Below are positions 50,616 through 58,776 of a stretch of 64,000 nt of DNA, piece by piece (within the stretch, counting starts at the first letter, position 1; each line of letters opens with the position of its first letter). The position numbers were made by a program, and so were the translations under genes. The notes below the pieces were generated by a model that saw only the letters and a list, made by a program, of their open reading frames with translations, was not told where the DNA came from and made no database searches. Origin of the DNA: Amycolatopsis sp. CA-128772. Its GTDB lineage: Bacteria; Actinomycetota; Actinomycetes; Mycobacteriales; Pseudonocardiaceae. The stretch is from contig NZ_PPHG01000005.1 in the NCBI RefSeq assembly GCF_002904295.1, forward strand, positions 94,078 through 158,077, written 5' to 3'.

Positions 50616-51239
50616 GTGGATGACGAGCCGATGTCGGCGGAGGAGTCGTTGAACCTGATCGCCCAGCAGCACCGGCGGACGCGCCGGGAACTGGGCGGGG
50701 GCCCGGCGCGGATCCTCGCAGCCTGGGCCTTCGCCTGGATCGTCGGCTGGGGGTTCACCTACGTCACGACGTTGCCCGGGGTCGCGGTGCCCGGCTGGGT
50801 CGCCGGCGGCATCGTCGTCCCGCTGCTGTTCCTCGGCGCTGTCGGCTACACGACCTACACCAGCATCCGCAGCGGCCGCGGGATCCGCGGGCCCTCCCGC
50901 ACGATCGGCGCGATGTACGGCTACGCCTGGGCGCTCTCCTCGATCGGGCTGATGGTCGTCGACATCCGGATCACGCAGTTCCAGGTGCTGTCCCCGGACC
51001 AGGTGTCCCTGCTGTGGACCGGGACGTGGCTGCTGCTCACCGGCGTGATGTACCTGGCGGGTGCCATGGTGTGGCAGGACAAGCTGATGTACGGCCTCGG
51101 CGCGTGGATGATCGTGTCGGCCGCGCTGAGCGTGCTGGTCGGCTACCCCGGCAACTTCCTCGTGCTCACCGTCTGCGGCGGCGGCGGGTTCCTGCTCGGC
51201 GCGACCGTCTACTTCGTCCGCGAGAAGTCCGCCCGATGA
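50616..51239 (+). CDS. Membrane protein of the ABC exporter operon (unknown)
   Basis: 207 residues from GTG at 50616 (after GGAGAGGGG); ATG at 50631 or 50583 are alternatives. A polar N-terminus (SAEESLNLIAQQHRRTRREL) precedes six hydrophobic helices, for example ILAAWAFAWIVGWGFTYVTT and GLGAWMIVSAALSVLVGYPG. I do not recognise a family. It overlaps the regulator gene by 4 nt, so it belongs to the exporter/regulator unit; it may be an accessory or sensor subunit. Confidence 0.75.
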   Translation: MDDEPMSAEESLNLIAQQHRRTRRELGGGPARILAAWAFAWIVGWGFTYVTTLPGVAVPGWVAGGIVVPLLFLGAVGYTTYTSIRSGRGIRGPSRTIGAMYGYAWALSSIGLMVVDIRITQFQVLSPDQVSLLWTGTWLLLTGVMYLAGAMVWQDKLMYGLGAWMIVSAALSVLVGYPGNFLVLTVCGGGGFLLGATVYFVREKSAR

Positions 51240-51547
51240 GCGAACTGCCGCAGCTCGACCCGGTCATCCACGCCCAGGCGCGGCTGCGGGTCACGGTCGC
51301 GCTCGCCGGGCTGCGTCCGGCCGACCAGATCACCTTCCCGCGGCTGCAGCAGCTCCTGGACATGACGGCCGGCAACCTCTCGACGCACCTGCGCAAGCTC
51401 GAGGACGCCGAGTACGTCGAGATCACCAAGGCCTACGAGCACCGCACGCCGGTGACCCTGGTCCGGCTGACCGCGGCCGGCCGGGCCGCGTTCGAGAGCT
51501 ACACCAAGGCGCTGCACCAGCTGCTGGACGCCACCGGCGGGGACTGA
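51236..51547 (+). CDS. Winged-helix transcriptional regulator (MarR/ArsR-like)
   Basis: 103 residues of a compact winged helix: ARLRVTVALAGLRPADQITF, RLQQLLDMTAGNLSTHLRKL (recognition helix) and a wing EDAEYVEITKAYEHRTPVTL. This is the short DNA-binding type often encoded with ABC exporters in actinomycetes. Probably it represses the operon through the twin ACTTTG-N5-ACAAAGT sites about 2.3 kb upstream. The ATGA overlap couples it to the membrane protein, and dinB follows after one base. Confidence 0.87.
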   Translation: MSELPQLDPVIHAQARLRVTVALAGLRPADQITFPRLQQLLDMTAGNLSTHLRKLEDAEYVEITKAYEHRTPVTLVRLTAAGRAAFESYTKALHQLLDATGGD

Positions 51548-51548
51548 C

Positions 51549-52853
51549 GTGGGCCGCTGGGTGATCCACCTCGACCTGGACGCCTTCTACGCGTCGGCCG
51601 AGCAGCTCACCCGCCCGACGCTGGCCGGGCGCCCGGTGCTGGTCGGCGGGACCGGGCCGCGCGGGGTCGTCGCCGGCGCCAGCTACGAGTCGCGGGCCTT
51701 CGGGATCAAGTCGGCCATGCCGATGGCCCAGGCCCGGCGGCTGCTGCCGGCGAACGGCGTCATCGTGCCGCCGCGGTTCCGCGTCTACGAGCGGCTCAGC
51801 CAGGAGGTCTTCGCGGTCGTCACGTCGGTGGCCCCGGTCCTGGAGAAGATCTCCCTCGACGAGGCGTTCGCCGAACCGGCGGCGCTGGCCGGCGCGTCGT
51901 TCGACGAGGTCACGGCGTTCTGCGCCGAGTTGCGCGCGCGGATCCACGCGGAAACCGGCCTGGTGGCGTCGATCGGGGCGGGCAACGGCAAGCAGATCGC
52001 CAAGATCGCCTCCGACGAGGCCAAGCCGGACGGGCTGCTGGTGGTGCCACAGGGCACCGAACGGGAGTTCCTCGCGCCGCTGCCGGTGCGCGCGCTGTGG
52101 GGCATCGGCCCGGTGGCCGAGGGGAAGCTGCGGTTCATCGGCGTCCAGACGCTCGGGCAGCTGGCGGCGCTGTCCGAACCGGATGCGGTGGCCACGCTCG
52201 GCGGCGTCGTCGGCCGCGACCTGCGGCGGCTCGCCACCGGCGCCGACGACCGCCCGGTGGCCGGCCGCGCCGAGACCAAGCAGGTCAGCGCCGAGACGAC
52301 GTTCGACACCGACATCAAGGACCTGGCCTCACTGAAGGCCGAGGTCCGCCGGATCGCGGTGGGCGCGCACCAGCGGCTGCTCAAGGCCGGCCGGGTGGCC
52401 CGGACGGTGGTGATCAAGCTGCGGCACACGGACATGCACACGGTGACCCGGTCGGAGACGATCTCCGCGCCCACGGACGACCTGGCCGAGCTGTCGGCGA
52501 CGGCGGAGCGGCTGCTGATCGACCCGGCGGAGTTCGGCGGCATCCGGCTGGCGGGGGTGGCCTACAGCGGGCTTTCGGTGCCGCACCAGGACGCGCTGTT
52601 CTCCTTGGCCGCCCCTTCGGTGCCTTCGACGCCGACCGTGGTCTCGGCGCCCGCCCCCGCGGCTCCTTCGGAGTGGCGCCAAGGCGACGACGTGGTCCAC
52701 GAGGAGTTCGGCACGGGCTGGGTCCAGGGCGCGGGCCACGGCCGGGTGACCGTCCGCTTCGAGCACCGGTCCTCCGGACCCGGTGTCGCGCGGACGTTCC
52801 CCCAGTCGGACCCGGCCCTGACCCGCGGCGACCCCGCCGATTGCCTGCGCTGA
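51549..52853 (+). CDS. dinB: DNA polymerase IV
   Basis: 434 residues. Y-family motifs are intact: IHLDLDAFYASAEQ, GVVAGASYESRAFGIKSAMP, the catalytic pair in EKISLDEAFAEP, and a little-finger domain with KQVSAETTFDTDI. A clamp-binding motif QDALFSL lies at about residue 345. It is followed by an unusual ~85-residue extension (VVHEEFGTGWVQGAGHGRVT, VRFEHRSSGPG) resembling a small beta-barrel. It performs translesion, low-fidelity synthesis. The start is GTG, one base after the regulator stop, but no SOS box precedes it, so it appears to be expressed with the exporter operon. Confidence 0.93.
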   Translation: MGRWVIHLDLDAFYASAEQLTRPTLAGRPVLVGGTGPRGVVAGASYESRAFGIKSAMPMAQARRLLPANGVIVPPRFRVYERLSQEVFAVVTSVAPVLEKISLDEAFAEPAALAGASFDEVTAFCAELRARIHAETGLVASIGAGNGKQIAKIASDEAKPDGLLVVPQGTEREFLAPLPVRALWGIGPVAEGKLRFIGVQTLGQLAALSEPDAVATLGGVVGRDLRRLATGADDRPVAGRAETKQVSAETTFDTDIKDLASLKAEVRRIAVGAHQRLLKAGRVARTVVIKLRHTDMHTVTRSETISAPTDDLAELSATAERLLIDPAEFGGIRLAGVAYSGLSVPHQDALFSLAAPSVPSTPTVVSAPAPAAPSEWRQGDDVVHEEFGTGWVQGAGHGRVTVRFEHRSSGPGVARTFPQSDPALTRGDPADCLR

Positions 52854-52970
52854 AGCGCCCCAATGTGGCGTTCGGTGCGTTGAGCGCACCCAATGTGGCG
52901 TTGGGTGCGTTGGATGCACCCAATGTGGCGTTCGGTGCGTTGGATGCACCCAACGCCACATTGGGGCGCT
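52854..52970. repeat. Palindromic repeat element, 3 x 30-bp unit in a hairpin
   Basis: The same 19-bp arms as at 48749 enclose three direct 30-bp units (starts 52861, 52891, 52921). The element begins on the base after the dinB stop and ends 7 bases before the GH88/105 stop, so it serves as a shared terminator. One unit differs at CGTTGGGT versus CGTTCGGT. Confidence 0.9.
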
Positions 52971-52977
52971 GGGGAAG

Positions 52978-54054
52978 CTACTCGGCCGAGCAGCCCTGCA
53001 GCTTCGCGACTTCCTGCCCCGCCAGCAGGAACGCACCCACGCCGTACGCCGCGGTGTCCGTCGCCTTCGCCGTCGCCGGGCGGTCGCCGACCGGCTGGAC
53101 GTACCCGATTAAGCCGTTGGGCTGCAACGACTTCGTCGACAACGCCGTCCACGCCTTGTCGACCACCGGGCGGAACCGGGCCGCGTCGAGGATCCCGGCG
53201 GTGACGCCCCAGCCGATGCCGAACGCGAAGAACGCCGTGCCGCTGGATTCCGGGCCGCCGTGGTCCCACGGGTTCAGCAGGTCGGAGTTCCAGAAGCCGT
53301 CACGGCGCTGGACCAGAGCCAGCGTCGAAGCCATCTTCTGGTACACCCGCAGGTACTCCGGCCGGTGCGGGTCGTCGGCGGGGAGCACCTGGAGCACCTT
53401 GGTCAACGCCGCCAGGGCCCAGCCGTTGCCGCGGGACCAGAACACGCCCGAGCCCGTGAAGCGCGCATCGCGGTACCACAGGCCGGTGAACTCGTTGAAC
53501 AGCTTGTGTTCCGACGAACGGAACAGCTGGTCCATGGCGTCCAGATAGGACGGATCGTGGTCGATCAGGCTCATCCGGGCGAACGACGGCATCGCCATGT
53601 TCAGCGCGTCGGCGTAGTTCCAGTAGTCCCGGTGTCCCGCCTGGACGGACGCCACCTCGTCGCGGATCCGCGTGCGGATCGAATCCAGCGGGATTTCCGG
53701 GTGGAAGTAGGTGTACAGGTCCAGGTAGGCCTCGCCGGCGGCCTGGTTGTCCGGGAAGAACGGCCGCTGCGGGTCCGCCGGCAGCAGGTAGGAGTTGGCC
53801 TGGGCCCACGGGTACGTCTTGTGGTTGGACTGGCCGGTGGTCCGGACCAGGGCCAGGTTGCCGACGTGGAACGTCGCGTTCTGCCAGTCCGGCGCGTCGA
53901 GGTTCGTCCCGTTGGCGACCCAGTAGTTGCCCGCGGACACCATTTCGTCGGAGATCGTGCACGTCGCGGCGGCGGCCACCGGGGCGGTCAGAAGACTCCC
54001 CGCCACCGCCGTGGCCGCGAGCACGCCGAAACCACGAATTCCCGGGAAACGCAT
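52978..54054 (-). CDS. Secreted glycoside hydrolase family 88/105 enzyme
   Basis: The ATG at 54054 (after GAGGAGG) starts a signal peptide (GVLAATAVAGSLLTAPVAAA) and gives 358 residues. The (alpha/alpha)6-barrel signature is present: HKTYPWAQANSYLLP, DYWNYADALNMAMPSFARM and GVFWSRGNGWALAALTKVLQ. GH88/GH105 enzymes hydrolyse unsaturated uronic acid residues from pectin- or rhamnogalacturonan-lyase products. Secretion is unusual, as many homologues are cytosolic. It lies 82 bp after the GntR gene, in the same direction as the sugar ABC importer, suggesting release of sugars outside followed by import. Confidence 0.88.
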   Translation of the reverse strand: MRFPGIRGFGVLAATAVAGSLLTAPVAAAATCTISDEMVSAGNYWVANGTNLDAPDWQNATFHVGNLALVRTTGQSNHKTYPWAQANSYLLPADPQRPFFPDNQAAGEAYLDLYTYFHPEIPLDSIRTRIRDEVASVQAGHRDYWNYADALNMAMPSFARMSLIDHDPSYLDAMDQLFRSSEHKLFNEFTGLWYRDARFTGSGVFWSRGNGWALAALTKVLQVLPADDPHRPEYLRVYQKMASTLALVQRRDGFWNSDLLNPWDHGGPESSGTAFFAFGIGWGVTAGILDAARFRPVVDKAWTALSTKSLQPNGLIGYVQPVGDRPATAKATDTAAYGVGAFLLAGQEVAKLQGCSAE

Positions 54055-54135
54055 GGAAGCGTCCTCCTCAGCACTCATGGCGGCGGTCATCCGCAGCGAG
54101 TCAAGCGCGTCCCGGTAACCGTGTCAAGGTACCGA

Positions 54136-54780
54136 TCACCGGTACGCCGCAACGGTTTCCAGCAACCGGCGGGCCGCGGACTCGGCGCCGTCGGCGTTCT
54201 TCGCGAGCACCAGCGTCAGCACCCGGGAATGCGCCACCAGCTCCATCGGCTCGCTGTGCGCCTTGAGCGCGGCGACCACGGGCACCTGCAGCTGCGCGAT
54301 GAGCGTGTTCCCCGACGCCCGCACCAGCGCCGCGTGGAACCGCGAATCGGCGTCGCGGAACGCCTCGGCGTCGGCGTGTTCGACCGCGTCGGCCATCTGC
54401 GCGTAGGCCGCCGCCATCGCCGACAGCTCGTCCGGCCGCCGGTGCCGCGCCGCCAGCCGCGCCGCCTGCGGCTCGATGGCCAGCCGCAGTTCCCGCAGCT
54501 CGCCCAGGTGCGCGCGCCCGTCGGGGCCGCCGACGCGCCAGGCGATGACGTCCGGATCGATCGCGTCCCACGCCTCGGGCGGCAGCGTCCACGTCCCGAC
54601 CCGGGGCCGCGCGGTGACCATGCCCTTGGACTCCAGCACGCGCAACGCCTCGCGGACCACCGTGCGGGACGCGGAGAACCGGCGGCCGAGTTCCTCGGGG
54701 ACGAGCGGCTGCCCGTCCCCGAGGACGCCTTCGACGATGAGCCGGCCCAGCTCGTCGACGATGCGCGCGTGGAGGTTCAC
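54136..54780 (-). CDS. GntR/FadR-family regulator of sugar uptake operon
   Basis: GTG at 54780 gives 214 residues; it overlaps the permease stop by 4 nt. N-terminal winged helix: IVDELGRLIVEGVLGDGQPL, LGRRFSASRTVVREALRVLE, then the wing VTARPRVGTWTLP. The C-terminal FCD domain is helical with possible metal ligands (D, H) in DADSRFHAALVRASGN. FCD regulators sense sugar acids or similar metabolites. It is encoded inside the importer operon and probably controls it and the GH88/105 gene. Confidence 0.9.
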   Translation of the reverse strand: MNLHARIVDELGRLIVEGVLGDGQPLVPEELGRRFSASRTVVREALRVLESKGMVTARPRVGTWTLPPEAWDAIDPDVIAWRVGGPDGRAHLGELRELRLAIEPQAARLAARHRRPDELSAMAAAYAQMADAVEHADAEAFRDADSRFHAALVRASGNTLIAQLQVPVVAALKAHSEPMELVAHSRVLTLVLAKNADGAESAARRLLETVAAYR

Positions 54781-55802
54781 TCCGGCAGGCCGACGCGGCG
54801 CTCCCCGCTGCGCAGTTGCTGCAGCACGACCGCGATCACCAGCAGGGCGCCGTGGGCGACGTTCTGCCAGAACGGGTTGATGCCGAGGCCGGACATGCCG
54901 TTGTCGAGCACGCCCAGGATGATCACCGCGAGCACCGTCGAAATGATCGACCCGCGGCCGCCCTTGAGCATCGTCCCGCCGAGCGCGGCGCCGGTGACGG
55001 CCTGCAGCTCCAGGCCCTCGGACCCGGACGTCGGCTGGCCGGAGCCGGTGCGGGCGGTGATCAGCACGCCGGCGATCGCCGCGACCACGCCGACGAGGGC
55101 GTACACGCCGATGATGTACCGGTTGATGTTGATGCCGGCCAGCCGGGCGGCGGTGTCGTTGCCGCCGATGGCGTAGACGTTGCGGCCGATGTCGGTGTAC
55201 TTGAGCAGGAAGTGCAGCAGGGCCGCGACGATCAGGAACACCCACACCAGCGACGGCAGCCCGAGCACGGACCCCTTGGCCAGGAAGATGAACAGGTCGT
55301 CGCCGCCGGTGTAGCCCTGGGCCTTGCCGTCGGAGATGACCTGCGCGATGCCCTTGTAGGTCGCGAGCATGGCCAGCGTCGCGACCACCGGGTTGACCCG
55401 GCCGAAGATGATGATCATGCCGTTGACCAGGCCGCAGAGGATGCCGACGCCGACCGCGGCGAGGATGCCCACCTCGGAGTTGCCGGTCGAGGTGAACACC
55501 ATCGCCGAGACGACCGAGGCGAGCCCGGCCATCGAACCGACCGAGATGTCCAGCGCGCCCAGGATGATCACCAGGGTCTGGACCAGCGCCAGCAGCCCCA
55601 TGATGGTGATCGCGCTGCCGATCAGCAGCAGGTTGTTGGTGCGGAAGAAGTTCTCGTTCAGCACGCTCAGCAGGATGACCAGCGCGATCAGCGTGATGAT
55701 CAGGCTGGAGTTCTGCACGCCGATGCCGGTCAGCACCCGGCGCGCGGCGTTCGGCTGTGCCGGGGCGGCCGGAGCCGACGTTTCCTTCGTTGGGGTACTC
55801 AT
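54777..55802 (-). CDS. Sugar ABC transporter permease (RbsC/AraH family)
   Basis: 341 residues with about ten hydrophobic segments and typical features of the ribose/arabinose permease family: NLLLIGSAITIMGLLALVQT, LDISVGSMAGLASVVSAMV and NVYAIGGNDTAARLAGININ. The latter is the EAA-like cytosolic loop. It forms the membrane channel with the two-domain ATPase encoded upstream. The ATPase stop overlaps its start by 4 nt. Confidence 0.94.
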   Translation of the reverse strand: MSTPTKETSAPAAPAQPNAARRVLTGIGVQNSSLIITLIALVILLSVLNENFFRTNNLLLIGSAITIMGLLALVQTLVIILGALDISVGSMAGLASVVSAMVFTSTGNSEVGILAAVGVGILCGLVNGMIIIFGRVNPVVATLAMLATYKGIAQVISDGKAQGYTGGDDLFIFLAKGSVLGLPSLVWVFLIVAALLHFLLKYTDIGRNVYAIGGNDTAARLAGININRYIIGVYALVGVVAAIAGVLITARTGSGQPTSGSEGLELQAVTGAALGGTMLKGGRGSIISTVLAVIILGVLDNGMSGLGINPFWQNVAHGALLVIAVVLQQLRSGERRVGLPE

Positions 55803-57337
55803 GCGCCGATCTCCTGGGCGTCGTCCACGGCTGGTTCGGTTTCGGGGATGGCGAGGGTCAGCACGGCTTCCTCGGTCGCCTCTTCGCGGCCGAGTTCGCC
55901 CGCGAGCCGCCCGGCGCGCATCACGAGGATGCGGTCGGCCAGCGTCAGCACCTCGGGCAGGTCGGAGGAGATGACCAGCAGCGCGATGCCCTCGGCGGCG
56001 AGGCCGTCGATGATCCGGTAGATCTCGGCCTTCGCGCCGACGTCGACCCCGCGCGTCGGCTCGTCGAGGATCAGCAGCTTGGGCCGCCGCGCGAGCCAGC
56101 GCGCGAGGACCGCCTTCTGCTGGTTGCCGCCGGAAAGCTTGCGGACTTCCTGCTCCATCGATGGGGTCCGCACGCGAAGCTCGCGTACGTACTCCTCGAC
56201 GAGCGCGCGTTCCTTCGCCCGCTTCACGACGCGGAAGCGGCGAAGGCGGTCCAGGACGGCGATGGAGACGTTGTCGCGTACGGACCGCTGCATGAGCAAC
56301 GCGTCCGTCTTGCGCTCTTCGGGCGCGAAGCCGATGCCGGCCTTCACGGCGTCACCCGGGTTGTGCGCGCGCAGCCGCTTGTCGTCGAGCTCGACGGTCC
56401 CGGACCGGATCGGCAGGTCGCCGACGATCGCCCGGGCCAGCTCGGAGCGCCCGGCGCCGACCAGCCCGGCCAGGCAGACGACCTCGCCCGCGCGGACCTG
56501 CAGCGAGATCCCGGTGACGTCGTCGGTCGTGACGTCGTCGAGCTTCAGCACGACCTCGCCGGTGTCCTGCGTGGTCCGGCGCTCGAGCGCGGAGAGGTCG
56601 CGGCCGATCATCATCCGGACCAGGCTCGGCTCGTCGGTCTCCGCGGCCTGCTGGACGCCGACGAGCTTGCCGTCCCGCAGCACCGCGACGCGGTCGGCGA
56701 GCTGGAAGATCTCCTTCATCCGGTGCGAGACGTAGACGACCGCGACGCCGCTGTCGCGCAGCCGCCCGATCAGCCGGAACAGCGCCTCCACCTCGTGTTC
56801 CGACAGTGACGACGTCGGCTCGTCGAAGGCGATCACGCGCGGCGGCGTGGCCGCGGTGAGCACGCGCAGGATCTCGACGAGCTGCCGCTGCGCGGGCGAC
56901 AGCGCCACGCCGAGCGTCGCCGGGTTGAGGACGCCCTCGAAGCCGTACTCGGCCAGCGCGTCGTGCGTGGCCTTGGTGAGCGTGCGGCGGCTGAACACGC
57001 GGGCCTTCGCCGGCAGTTCGCCGACGAAGACGTTCTCCGCCACCGAAACGTGCGGGATGATCTCGGGCTCCTGGTAGATCACGCGCACCCCGGCGGCCAT
57101 CGCCGCGCGCGGGGTGTCGAACGCGACCTCGGTGCCGTCCAGCAGCAGCCGGCCGTCGTCCGGGCCCTGGTCGCCGGACAGCACGCGCAGCAGCGTCGAC
57201 TTGCCGGCGCCGTTCTCGCCCATCAGGGCCAGGACCTCGCCGGAGCGGATCTCCAGCGAGACGTCGTCGAGGGCGGTGACCCCGGAGAAGCGCTTGCCGA
57301 TGCCCTCGACGGCGAGCGCGGGAGGAGAACTGGACAT
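55799..57337 (-). CDS. Sugar ABC transporter ATP-binding protein (RbsA/AraG type)
   Basis: The ATG at 57337, after GGAG-rich sequence, gives 512 residues; the longer frame is an extension into a palindromic repeat. Two ABC domains: the first has Walker A ALMGENGAGKSTLLRVLSG and Walker B VIAFDEPTSSLSEHE; the second has a degenerate Walker A LAGLVGAGRSELARAIVG, an intact signature KLSGGNQQKAVLARWL and Walker B LILDEPTRGVDVGAKAEIY. This asymmetric pair is characteristic of ribose/arabinose/galactose importers. It energises uptake with the permease. Confidence 0.95.
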   Translation of the reverse strand: MSSSPPALAVEGIGKRFSGVTALDDVSLEIRSGEVLALMGENGAGKSTLLRVLSGDQGPDDGRLLLDGTEVAFDTPRAAMAAGVRVIYQEPEIIPHVSVAENVFVGELPAKARVFSRRTLTKATHDALAEYGFEGVLNPATLGVALSPAQRQLVEILRVLTAATPPRVIAFDEPTSSLSEHEVEALFRLIGRLRDSGVAVVYVSHRMKEIFQLADRVAVLRDGKLVGVQQAAETDEPSLVRMMIGRDLSALERRTTQDTGEVVLKLDDVTTDDVTGISLQVRAGEVVCLAGLVGAGRSELARAIVGDLPIRSGTVELDDKRLRAHNPGDAVKAGIGFAPEERKTDALLMQRSVRDNVSIAVLDRLRRFRVVKRAKERALVEEYVRELRVRTPSMEQEVRKLSGGNQQKAVLARWLARRPKLLILDEPTRGVDVGAKAEIYRIIDGLAAEGIALLVISSDLPEVLTLADRILVMRAGRLAGELGREEATEEAVLTLAIPETEPAVDDAQEIGA

Positions 57338-57365
57338 GTGCGGCCTCTCGGCGGACGGGGAACCC

Positions 57366-57426
57366 GTCACTTTCACGTGAAAGTGCCGCTTTGCGCGGCA
57401 AAGCGTGGCTTTCACGTGAAAGCGAC
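57366..57426. repeat. CACGTG-type nested palindrome element
   Basis: CACTTTCACGTGAAAGTG (57368-57385) is a perfect palindrome. GCTTTGCGCGGCAAAGC (57388-57404) forms a second stem, and CTTTCACGTGAAAG (57409-57422) repeats the first core. It lies between the binding-protein and ATPase genes of the sugar operon, where it could lower downstream expression relative to the binding protein. Confidence 0.85.
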
Positions 57427-57443
57427 GGGCCCGGGAGTGCGGG

Positions 57444-58469
57444 TCAGGTGCAGTTGACGCCGGCCTGCTTGTAGTTGTCCTTGGACACGATCGTGGTCTT
57501 GGCGATCGTCTCCGCGGGCAGTTCCTTGCCGTTCTTCACCTTGTCGACCAGCACCTGGATCGCCGAGCGGCCGACCTCGGCGCCGGAGATGTAGAGCGCG
57601 GCCTTGTTGCCGGTGTCCTTGCCCGCGGCCCAGTCCTTGCAGGTGAGGTACGCGCCGAGCCCGACGCCGATGATGTTGTTCGCCGCCACGCCGGAGTTGG
57701 CCAGCGCGGTGACGACCCCGGTCTCGTTCTCGTCGTTGCAGCCCCAGACCACCCAGTGCTTGACGCCCGGGTTGGAGCCGATCACCGCGCCGGAGCGGTT
57801 CTGCGCGTCGACGGGGGAGTTGTCGGTGCCGACGTTGATCACCGGGACGTCCGCGCCCGCGGACTTGGCGAACGCGGCCTTCGCGGCGTTGACGCGGTCG
57901 GTGCAGACGGTCAGGTCCTGCTTGAACGCGCTGATGATCTTCGTGTCGGCGGCGGTCCAGCCGGCGGCCTTGAACAGCTTGCCGGCCTCGGTGCCGACCG
58001 AGTCGCCCATCTGGCTGCCGTTGAAGCCGACGAACGGGGCCTTCGCGCCGGTGCCGTCCTTGATGACGTCGTCGGAGGCGATCAGCGGGATGCCCGCGCT
58101 CTTGGCCTTGTCGATCACCTGCGGGCCGATGGCCTGGTCCGGGACGACGATGGCGACGCCGTTGGCGCCCTGGGCGACCGCGGCGTCGAGTTCGGTGATC
58201 GCCTTGTTGGCGTCCTGGCCGAGGTTGACCACCTTGAGCTCGACGCCGAGCTCCTTCGCCTTCTCCTGCGCGCCCTGCGCCTGCTCGACGAAGTACTGCT
58301 GGTCACCCTGTTTCTGCAGGTAGTACAGGGTGATCTTGCCGTTCGCGGGCGCCTGCTGCTGCGGTGCCGCGGTGTCTTTTCCGGAGGAGCAGGACGCCAG
58401 CAGGGCGCCGGAAATCAAACAACAACCAACAACGCTCCAGGTGCGGAACCTGTGCGGGTATGTGGACAT
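57444..58469 (-). CDS. Sugar ABC transporter substrate-binding lipoprotein (arabinose-like)
   Basis: 341 residues. The lipobox LLASC places the lipidated Cys at 27. The type-1 sugar-binding fold is clear (KITLYYLQKQGDQQYFVEQA, AVAQGANGVAIVVPDQAIGP, WVVWGCNDENETGVVTALAN). The pattern, including the GCNDENETG loop, resembles L-arabinose-binding AraF-type proteins more than ribose-binding ones. It is first in the operon, followed by ATPase, permease, GntR and GH88/105. An L-arabinose or other plant-derived sugar is a reasonable guess. Confidence 0.9.
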   Translation of the reverse strand: MSTYPHRFRTWSVVGCCLISGALLASCSSGKDTAAPQQQAPANGKITLYYLQKQGDQQYFVEQAQGAQEKAKELGVELKVVNLGQDANKAITELDAAVAQGANGVAIVVPDQAIGPQVIDKAKSAGIPLIASDDVIKDGTGAKAPFVGFNGSQMGDSVGTEAGKLFKAAGWTAADTKIISAFKQDLTVCTDRVNAAKAAFAKSAGADVPVINVGTDNSPVDAQNRSGAVIGSNPGVKHWVVWGCNDENETGVVTALANSGVAANNIIGVGLGAYLTCKDWAAGKDTGNKAALYISGAEVGRSAIQVLVDKVKNGKELPAETIAKTTIVSKDNYKQAGVNCT

Positions 58470-58776
58470 CGAGTGCTCCCATGAGGACGGGGACGAGTGG
58501 GCGGGTCGGAGTGACTCGTATTACAAAACACCCGTTCGAGGAGCGTCAAGGCGCAGTTAGCGGAGCGAGACCTACTCTCCGTAGTTGCATCGTGGCAAGC
58601 AGGGTCGCCAATTATCGTATTTTTTCGGGTCTGTCCTGCGCGTTGTCCGGTTTTGTCCTGTGCGAATGTTCTGATCGGTGTTGTCGACTGTGGTGGAAGT
58701 TTCATGGGGAACCGGACGGGTGTCTCTGCCGGATTCGTCCGGCTGGCAGGATGACCGGACAGCCAGAGGGGGACCG
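58470..58776. promoter_or_regulatory. Divergent promoter region, sugar operon / capA
   Basis: A 307-bp gap. On the minus strand TTGACG (58544-58549) and TGTAAT (58520-58525) with an 18-bp spacer form a near-consensus housekeeping promoter for the sugar importer operon. A/T-rich CGTATTACAAAAC and AATTATCGTATTTTTTCG in this gap share a CGTATT core and could be GntR sites. On the plus strand the gene for the CapA protein has AGAGGGGGACCG before its ATG. Confidence 0.65.

Noticed and set aside
54781..55245. Longer N-terminal extension of the GntR regulator
   Set aside because: The extension overlaps the permease gene in another frame and reads as Arg/Gly-rich shadow; the GTG at 54780 with a 4-nt overlap is the natural start.
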